NCBI RefSeq assembly: GCF_020858115.1
Contig: NZ_JACYMM010000002.1
Span: 62,001 to 126,000, forward strand
Direction of reading: 5' to 3'
DNA length: 64,000 bases
Origin: Janthinobacterium sp. FW305-129
GTDB taxonomy: Bacteria; Pseudomonadota; Gammaproteobacteria; Burkholderiales; Burkholderiaceae_D
The translations under genes and the position numbers were made by a program. The stretch's first letter is position 1, and each line of letters opens with the position of its first letter. The notes under the pieces are model-generated. The model did no database searches. It worked only from the letters and a program-made list of their open reading frames with translations, and was not told where the DNA came from. Positions 58,283-64,000 of this stretch are shown piece after piece.

Positions 58283-59644
58283 ATGATGAACGACACCCCG
58301 ACTGACAGCGGCTTTGCCGCCCCGCCCGTGCTGACCGTCAGCGCCCTGAACCAGGCCGTCGCGCGCCTGCTCGAGCGCTCGTTCCCCCTGACCTGGATCG
58401 CCGGCGAGATTTCCAACTTCACGCGCGCCGCTTCCGGCCACTGGTATTTCACCTTGAAGGACGATGGCGCCCAGGTGCGCGCCGTGATGTTCCGCGGCCG
58501 CGCCCAGTTTGCCGGCTTCACGCCGCGCGAAGGCGACAAGGTGGAAGTGCGCGCCCTCGTCACCCTGTACGGCGCGCGCGGCGATTACCAGATCAACGTG
58601 GAAGCCATTCGCCGCGCCGGCGTGGGCGCCCTGTACGAAGCGTTCCAGCGCCTGAAGGAAAAACTGGCCGCGCAGGGCCTGTTCGACCAGGAACGCAAGC
58701 GCGCCATCCCCATGTTCGCGCGCAGCATCGGCATCGTCACCAGCCCGCAGGCGGCCGCCCTGCGCGACGTGCTGATCGCGCTCAAGCGCCGCGCGCCGCA
58801 TGTCAACATCATTCTGTATCCCACGCCCGTGCAGGGCCAGCAGGCGCCGGAAAAAATCGCGCACGCCATCCGCACGGCATCGGCCAGGGCCGAGTGCGAC
58901 GTGCTGCTGGTGTGCCGTGGCGGCGGCAGCATCGAGGATTTATGGTCGTTCAACGATGAAGCGGTGGCGCACGCGATCGCCGATTGCTCCATGCCCGTGA
59001 TCAGCGGCGTGGGCCACGAGACGGATTTCACCATCGCCGACTTCGCGGCCGACCTGCGCGCGGCCACGCCGACGGCGGCAGCCGAACTGGCGGCCACGCC
59101 GCGCGCCGACTGGCTCGCCTCCCTGCGCGCCGACGCGGCGGATCTGCGCCGCGCCATGCGCCGCAGCCTCGACGACGCGGCGCAGACGCTGGACCGCCAC
59201 AGCCGCCGCCTGCTCAATCCGACAGCGCAGCTGCGGCAGCAGCGCTTGCAGCTGCTGGCCCTGTCCACGGCCATGACGCATGCGGCGCGCGCCCCCGTCA
59301 GCCAGTCGCAGTACGCACTGGAACGCCTGCGCAGCCGCTGGGCCGCCTTGCGGCCCGACGTCACGGCGCCGCGCGCCCGCCTGGCCGAAGCGCAGCGGCG
59401 CGGCGGCGCGGCCATGGCGCAGCTGCTCAGCCAGCGGCGCCACCGCCTCGATGGCCTGGCGGCGCAGCTGGAACTGTTGAATCCGCAGCGCACGCTGGAA
59501 CGCGGCTACGCCATCCTGCGCGACGAAAAGGGAAACATCGTGCGCTCGCCGGCCCAGCTGCAGGCGCGCCAGAACGTCAACGTGCGCCTGGCCGAAGGCA
59601 GCGCGCAGATCGGTATCGCCAGCGTGCAGGCGACGTTAGAGTAA
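58283..59644 (+). CDS. xseA: Exodeoxyribonuclease VII large subunit
   Basis: 453 residues from ATG 58283 (58286 equally likely; GTG 58253 less so). N-terminal OB fold ([20 protein letters not shown]), catalytic region [40 protein letters not shown] and [21 protein letters not shown] long C-terminal coiled coil follows, ending [14 protein letters not shown]. With XseB it degrades single-stranded DNA to oligonucleotides. No xseB here. Transcribed away from the DnaA-box array. Confidence 0.96.
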   Translation: MMNDTPTDSGFAAPPVLTVSALNQAVARLLERSFPLTWIAGEISNFTRAASGHWYFTLKDDGAQVRAVMFRGRAQFAGFTPREGDKVEVRALVTLYGARGDYQINVEAIRRAGVGALYEAFQRLKEKLAAQGLFDQERKRAIPMFARSIGIVTSPQAAALRDVLIALKRRAPHVNIILYPTPVQGQQAPEKIAHAIRTASARAECDVLLVCRGGGSIEDLWSFNDEAVAHAIADCSMPVISGVGHETDFTIADFAADLRAATPTAAAELAATPRADWLASLRADAADLRRAMRRSLDDAAQTLDRHSRRLLNPTAQLRQQRLQLLALSTAMTHAARAPVSQSQYALERLRSRWAALRPDVTAPRARLAEAQRRGGAAMAQLLSQRRHRLDGLAAQLELLNPQRTLERGYAILRDEKGNIVRSPAQLQARQNVNVRLAEGSAQIGIASVQATLE

Positions 59645-59669
59645 AAAAGGCCGGGGAAGCTCCCCGGCC
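59643..59669 (-). terminator. Rho-independent terminator of the TonB receptor gene, downstream of xseA
   Basis: GGCCGGGGA (59649-59657) pairs with TCCCCGGCC (59661-59669) around AGC. T tract on the minus strand only (A run 59643-59648), so it serves the receptor gene ending at 59728. The same hairpin lies just after the xseA stop. Confidence 0.88.
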
Positions 59670-59727
59670 CAACACCTTCCCCTACTGAGTGGACTGCGAC
59701 TGCAACTGCTCTTTCACACTACCTCAT

Positions 59728-62190
59728 TTAAAACTTCATCGACACGCGCGCGCCAACCGTGCGCGGCGCGTTGTAGAAGGCGCCGTAGATCTGCTGCGTG
59801 GGCTGGCATGGCATGCCCACGTCCGTGCAGATTTCATTGACGTCCAGCTTGACCGCCTTGTCGGTGGCGTTCTGCACGAACGCTTCCACCGTGTACGCCT
59901 TGTTCGCCGGCTGGAAGCGCAGGCTCAGGTCCAGGGTCGTGTAGGCTTCCTGGCGCTTGACGCCCGCATGGCCCGGCACGTCGCCGTTGAACGCGCCCGC
60001 ACCCACGTACGACATGGTTTCATAGTGCACCGAGGCGCGCGGCGTGAGCTGGCCGCCGGCGACCGTGAAATCATGCTCGTACTGGACGGTGGTGGAAAAC
60101 TTCGGCGCATGCTTCATGGTGCTGCCGCCCACGTTCACCAACGGAGCCGTCGAACCGCAGGACTGGCCATTCGCGCGCGCCGCATCGACGTCGCACGACA
60201 TGAAATCATCGTACACGGCTTTCAGCCAGGTGGCGTTGCCCGTCAGGCGGTCGACCTTCGTCGGCCGCCACACCCATTCCGCTTCCAGGCCCTTGACGGT
60301 GGCGCCGGCCGCGTTGAAGTTGGCCAGCACGCTGTTGACCACCTGCGATTCGAGCTTGTCCTTGTACTTCATCAAAAACGCGTCGAGGTTCAGGGTCAGT
60401 TCGCGGTTCAGCAAGTCCGACTTGAAGCCGATTTCATAGCTGGTCAGCTTTTCCGGCTTGGTGGTGGCGCCGCCGTCGCCGATGGCCGGCGAATGGAAGC
60501 CCGTCGTCACGGAGCCGAACAGCAGAATGTCCGGGCGCAGCTTGTATTCGATGCGGCCCAGCCAGGTGGCCTGGCCATATTTCAGGTCGGCCGTATTGTC
60601 GCCCGGCGTATTGCCGCAGGCGGCCGCCGTGATGGCGCCGCCGGGGCCGATATTGTGCGTGTTGGCCAGGCCCGTGCCCGGCGTGACCAGCTGGCGCAGC
60701 TGGTCGGCGGTCAGCACGGTGGTGCCCAGCGGCGTGTTCGCGGGCCAGTTCGGGCAAGCCCAGTTCTTGCCGCCGACGTCGAATTTATGGTCTTTCGTGT
60801 AGCGCGCGCCGGCCGTCAGCTTGATCTGGTCCGTCAGCTGCTGGCTGACCTGGCCGAACACGGCTTTCGATTTGAGCTGGCGGTCGCCCTGAATGAAGGA
60901 CATGGACGAGGCATACTGGCCCACGGTCGGCTGCACGAAGATCACGGCGCCGTTGGCGATATCCTGCTGCACGGCCGCCTGCGAAATCTGGCTGCGGTCG
61001 ATATCGAAGCGCACCTTGTTCTTTTCATTGAACAGGAACAGGCCGGCGACCCACTGGAATGGCGCATCGTCGTCCGAGCGCGCCTGCAGTTCGTGCGAAT
61101 AGCTGTCGAACTGCGCCCAGTCGGTGCGGTTTTCCGACTTGAAGCCGGGGAACAGGCCCGCATCGGCATCGTTGCTGTTCTGGCGCTTGTACCGGCTCCA
61201 GCTGCCCAGGTAAGTAAAATCCAGCGCATCCGTCGGCTTGTAATTGAGCTTGCCCTTGTAGGTCAGGATCGACTGGTCCAGGGTGCCCGGCGTATCGATC
61301 AGGGCCGAGCGCAGCTTCTCGCCCGGCTTGGGTTCGGCCGCCAGGTAGACGTTGCCGGCGCCCTGGTCGAGGAAGTAGTCGGCGATGAAGGTACCGCGCA
61401 GCTGAGGCGTGAACTTCCACAGCAGCGAGGCGCGCACGCCCATCTGGTCGCCGGCGCCATACTTGGCCGTGCCCGGCATGACGTTCGAGCCGCGGCGGAA
61501 ATCCACCGTGCCGTCATGGCTATCCTTGATGGCGGCGATGCGCAGCGCCACATCGTCGGAAAACGGGATATTGAGCATGCCCTGCGTCTGCAGGTGGCGG
61601 TAATCGCCGACGGTGATGCCGGCCGAGCCCATGAACTTCGACGTATTTGGCGCGGCCGACACGAGATTGACGGCGCCGGCCGTCGAATTGCGGCCGTTCA
61701 AGGTGCCCTGCGGTCCGCGCGCCACCTCGACGTGACTCAAGTCATACATCAGCGCGGTGGCGCCCTGGGGGCGCGGCGAATACACGCCGTCGACATAGAA
61801 GGCGACCGCCGGGTCGCCCAGCTCCGTGTGGTTGGCCGAGCCGACGCCGCGCATGTAGACGTGCACGCCGCCCGAGTCGCCATGCTGCTCGACGACGAGG
61901 CTGGGCACCATGGTGGCCAGCGAGGCCAGGTCCTTGACCTGGTTGTTTTGCAGGGTGTCCTGGTTGAAGGCGGTGACGGCCAGCGGCGTCTCCTGCACGA
62001 AGGTATTGCGGCGCGTGGCCGTGACGACGATGCGGTCCATCTGTTCGGCGGCCGGTTTTGCCGCGTCGGTGGCTGCCGTGGTGCTGACCGCTTCCTGGGC
62101 CATGGCGGCGCCGCTGCCCAGCAAGATGAACTGGGCGAAGGTCGCATGCGCCAGGCTGAGGGCGATGGTATTGCGTTTGAGCTGTTGCAT
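59728..62190 (-). CDS. TonB-dependent receptor, probably for a sugar or glycoside
   Basis: 820 residues from ATG 62190, with GGAG about ten bases upstream; signal peptide ends AAMA-QEAV. Plug: DRIVVTATRRNTFVQETPLA, PSLVVEQHGDSGGVHVYMRG and VEVARGPQGTLNGRNSTAGA. Barrel end APRTVGARVSMKF with terminal phenylalanine. The RRNTFVQETPLAVTAFN opening belongs to the large receptor class common in polymer and aromatic uptake. The downstream-in-window ATPase and beta-glucosidase genes suggest a carbohydrate ligand. No Fur box seen. Confidence 0.88.
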   Translation of the reverse strand: MQQLKRNTIALSLAHATFAQFILLGSGAAMAQEAVSTTAATDAAKPAAEQMDRIVVTATRRNTFVQETPLAVTAFNQDTLQNNQVKDLASLATMVPSLVVEQHGDSGGVHVYMRGVGSANHTELGDPAVAFYVDGVYSPRPQGATALMYDLSHVEVARGPQGTLNGRNSTAGAVNLVSAAPNTSKFMGSAGITVGDYRHLQTQGMLNIPFSDDVALRIAAIKDSHDGTVDFRRGSNVMPGTAKYGAGDQMGVRASLLWKFTPQLRGTFIADYFLDQGAGNVYLAAEPKPGEKLRSALIDTPGTLDQSILTYKGKLNYKPTDALDFTYLGSWSRYKRQNSNDADAGLFPGFKSENRTDWAQFDSYSHELQARSDDDAPFQWVAGLFLFNEKNKVRFDIDRSQISQAAVQQDIANGAVIFVQPTVGQYASSMSFIQGDRQLKSKAVFGQVSQQLTDQIKLTAGARYTKDHKFDVGGKNWACPNWPANTPLGTTVLTADQLRQLVTPGTGLANTHNIGPGGAITAAACGNTPGDNTADLKYGQATWLGRIEYKLRPDILLFGSVTTGFHSPAIGDGGATTKPEKLTSYEIGFKSDLLNRELTLNLDAFLMKYKDKLESQVVNSVLANFNAAGATVKGLEAEWVWRPTKVDRLTGNATWLKAVYDDFMSCDVDAARANGQSCGSTAPLVNVGGSTMKHAPKFSTTVQYEHDFTVAGGQLTPRASVHYETMSYVGAGAFNGDVPGHAGVKRQEAYTTLDLSLRFQPANKAYTVEAFVQNATDKAVKLDVNEICTDVGMPCQPTQQIYGAFYNAPRTVGARVSMKF

Positions 62191-62297
62191 TGTTGTTGTC
62201 TCCTGTACCGCTGGTTGAATGATGATCACATAGCTCTTTGGCTACTGCTGCACATTTTTTGGGTGTCAATCTGAAGTCATGTCGCCTCCGTGCGGGG
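62191..62297. promoter_or_regulatory. Possible promoter between the ABC ATPase and receptor genes
   Basis: On the minus strand a consensus TTGACA (about 62264-62259) is followed at 17 bases only by a poor -10 (AGTAGC). The receptor gene may have its own start or be read with the ATPase gene. Confidence 0.35.
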
Positions 62298-63338
62298 TCA
62301 ATGGGTAGCCACGGCGCGCCCGGCCGTGTCGAACAGAAAGGCATGGCCCTCTTCCGGCGCGAAGCCGATGGCGCTGCCCTGCGCCAGAGCGTGGCGCGCC
62401 TCGCCGTGCAGCTTGATGGCCACCGCTTGTGAACTTCCCTTGAGCGTCGCGTGGATGATCTGCGCGTCGCCCAGCTGCTCGATCAGGGTGACGGTAGCGC
62501 CGTAGCCCTCGCTGCGCGGCACCAGGCGCAGGTGTTCGGGGCGTATGCCGACCAGCATGCCCGCCGCGCCGCCAAGCTGGCTGGCCAGCGCGGGGACGGC
62601 GGCGCACGGCAAAAAGTTCATGCGCAGGGCGCCGATGAAGCCGGCGACGAACTGGCTGGCCGGATGGCGGTACAGGGCCAAAGGCGCGCCCACCTGCTCC
62701 AGGTGGCCGCCGTGGAAAACGGCGACCCTGTCGCCCAGGGTCATGGCCTCGACCTGGTCGTGCGTGACGTAGATCATGGTCGTGCCCAGTTCCTGGTGCA
62801 GCTTGGCCAGTTCGATGCGCGTCTGCACGCGCAGCGAGGCGTCGAGATTGGACAGCGGCTCGTCAAACAGGAACACCTTGGGCTGGCGCACGATGGAGCG
62901 GCCGATGGCCACGCGCTGGCGTTCGCCGCCCGACAAGGCCTTGGGTTTGCGGTCGAGCAGGTGCGTGATCTGCAAAATCTCGGCCACCTTGCCGACTGCG
63001 GCGCGCACTTCGGCTTCCGGCTGGCCCGCCAATTTCAAGGCAAAGCCCATGTTGTCGCGCGCCGTCATGTGCGGATACAGGGCGTAGCTCTGGAACACCA
63101 TGGCGATGCCCCGCTCGGCCGGCGCCACGTCGTTGGCCAGCAGCTCGCCGATGCGCAGCTGGCCCGCGCTGATGTCTTCCAGACCCGCGATCATGCGCAG
63201 CAGGGTCGACTTGCCGCAGCCGGACGGCCCGACGAAGACCATGAATTCGCCGTCATGGATATCGAGGTCCAGGCCCTTGACGATTTCCGGGCCGTCGCCG
63301 TAGGTCTTGCGGATGCCGCGCAGGGAAATGGCGGCCAT
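62298..63338 (-). CDS. Sugar ABC transporter ATP-binding protein (MalK/UgpC type)
   Basis: 346 residues from ATG 63338, one base after the beta-glucosidase stop. Walker A GPSGCGKSTLLRMIAGLE, Q-loop MVFQSYALYPHMT, signature LSGGERQRVAIGRS, Walker B VFLFDEPLSNLDASLR and the H-loop YVTHDQVEAM. The C-terminal OB/TOBE part (VGIRPEHLRLVP) marks the CUT1 family, in which one ATPase can serve several permeases. No permease or binding protein is in view; they may lie beyond the right edge. Confidence 0.93.
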   Translation of the reverse strand: MAAISLRGIRKTYGDGPEIVKGLDLDIHDGEFMVFVGPSGCGKSTLLRMIAGLEDISAGQLRIGELLANDVAPAERGIAMVFQSYALYPHMTARDNMGFALKLAGQPEAEVRAAVGKVAEILQITHLLDRKPKALSGGERQRVAIGRSIVRQPKVFLFDEPLSNLDASLRVQTRIELAKLHQELGTTMIYVTHDQVEAMTLGDRVAVFHGGHLEQVGAPLALYRHPASQFVAGFIGALRMNFLPCAAVPALASQLGGAAGMLVGIRPEHLRLVPRSEGYGATVTLIEQLGDAQIIHATLKGSSQAVAIKLHGEARHALAQGSAIGFAPEEGHAFLFDTAGRAVATH

Positions 63339-63339
63339 C

Positions 63340-64000
63340 TCAGTGCTCCCCGGCCAGGACGGCCGCATCGGCATGTGCGGCGCGCTGCGCGGCGATGAAG
63401 TCGCGGTACCACAGGGCGCTGTCCTTGAAGCTGCGCTGCTGCGTGGCGTAATCGACGTACAGCATGCCGAAGCGCTTGACGTAGCCCGAGTTCCACTCGA
63501 AGTTGTCCATCAGGCTCCAGTAGAAATAACCGCGCACGTCGATGCCCTGCGCGATCACGGCGCGCAAGGCGTCCAGGTGCAGCCGCACGTATTCGATGCG
63601 CGGTTCGTCATGGATCTTGCCGCCGACGGGCTTGTCGGCCACGGCCATGCCGTTTTCCGTGATGTAGACGGGCGGCAGCCGGTATTCGCGGTGCAGGCCC
63701 ACGAGCAGCTCCGTCAAGCCTTGCGGATAGGTTTCCCAGCCCATGTCGTTGACGCCGAGCTTGCATTCGGGCTTGCGCGGCGGCGTCTCGGCGCTCATGA
63801 AGGCGCGCGTGTAGTAGTTCACGCCGAGGAAATCGATGGGCTGTTTAATATCTATGAAATCGTTTTCAAAGATGGCCAAAGCGGAAGCGTCGGCGTGTTT
63901 CAGGGCCAGGGCCGGGTAGCGGCCCTTGAAGATGGCGTCCATATACCACTGCACCGAGCGCGCATATTCGAGTTCGGCCAGCTCCCGGTCCTGGGCGCTG
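63340..64000 (-). CDS. Glycoside hydrolase family 1 beta-glucosidase, 5' end outside window
   Basis: C-terminal 219 residues of a protein of about 440-460. FLGVNYYTRAFMSAE and the nucleophile glutamate in PPVYITENGMAV are GH1 hallmarks. GYFYWSLMDNFEWNSGYVKR, FGMLYVDYATQQR and SALWYRDFI are the conserved substrate-binding end. The reading frame is open to the window edge. Hydrolyses beta-glucosides such as cellobiose, probably in the cytoplasm. Operon with the ATPase gene. Confidence 0.95.
   Translation of the reverse strand, partial: SAQDRELAELEYARSVQWYMDAIFKGRYPALALKHADASALAIFENDFIDIKQPIDFLGVNYYTRAFMSAETPPRKPECKLGVNDMGWETYPQGLTELLVGLHREYRLPPVYITENGMAVADKPVGGKIHDEPRIEYVRLHLDALRAVIAQGIDVRGYFYWSLMDNFEWNSGYVKRFGMLYVDYATQQRSFKDSALWYRDFIAAQRAAHADAAVLAGEH

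Noticed and set aside
59689-62274. 861-codon plus-strand frame opposite the TonB receptor
   Set aside because: Antisense shadow rich in Arg, His and Gln; the receptor on the minus strand has a signal peptide and plug motifs.

Overview
The window reads as chromosomal DNA of a GC-rich betaproteobacterium of the family Oxalobacteraceae, most like Janthinobacterium or Massilia. The grounds are the gene order exbB-exbD-lpxK-Trm112-kdsB-adk next to xseA, a methanolan-type eps cluster with an EpsH-like exosortase, a PEP-CTERM protein, and strong codon bias. The genus is inferred from recall and was not searched. Almost everything is on the minus strand. Only a tRNA, one TonB-dependent receptor and xseA are on the plus strand.

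Positions 1-27,200 hold a large exopolysaccharide (EPS) locus read right to left. It starts with a CAAX-type membrane protease, EpsL and the initiating sugar-phosphate transferase. A 530-base AT-rich control region follows, then EpsD, EpsE, EpsF, EpsG, exosortase EpsH, EpsI, a Wzx flippase, a Wzy/O-antigen-ligase-like polymerase and a GT2 glycosyltransferase. A secreted heparinase/alginate-lyase-like protein ends at a strong terminator. Beyond it lie two GT4 transferases, an amidotransferase, a second heparinase-like protein, AlgD (GDP-mannose 6-dehydrogenase), another GT4, a nucleotide-sugar pyrophosphorylase and ManC, which is cut by the window edge. ManC plus AlgD would supply GDP-mannuronate, so the polymer probably contains an acidic sugar.

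Positions 27,300-30,500 hold uup, tRNA-Arg(CCU) and a PEP-CTERM-anchored TLD-domain protein, a plausible exosortase substrate. Positions 30,490-38,350 hold a seven-gene catabolic operon: aryl-CoA ligase, fused flavin monooxygenase/Old Yellow Enzyme, SDR, MarR regulator, enoyl-CoA hydratase, acyl-CoA dehydrogenase and RidA. This fits the 2-aminobenzoyl-CoA (anthranilate) pathway. Its promoter carries a palindrome that is a good operator candidate for the MarR protein.

Positions 38,360-44,620 encode a patatin-like lipase, a very large hybrid histidine kinase with a beta-propeller sensor, and a response regulator. Then come gamma-glutamyltransferase, an SDR dehydrogenase under a perfect 22-base palindrome, a small secreted protein, a Fur-box-preceded siderophore receptor, a small lipoprotein, a proton-pumping pyrophosphatase, adk, kdsB, a Trm112-like protein, lpxK, exbD and exbB.

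Between exbB and xseA lies a 1.3-kb gene-free stretch with seven diverged direct repeats of about 154 bases. Each carries a DnaA-box-like 9-mer (five perfect TTATCCACA, two TTGTCCACA, on the minus strand) in the same orientation, plus a promoter-like block. This is the most unusual element in the window. The right end holds a sugar-uptake group: a TonB-dependent receptor, a MalK/UgpC-type ATPase and a GH1 beta-glucosidase, the last cut by the edge.
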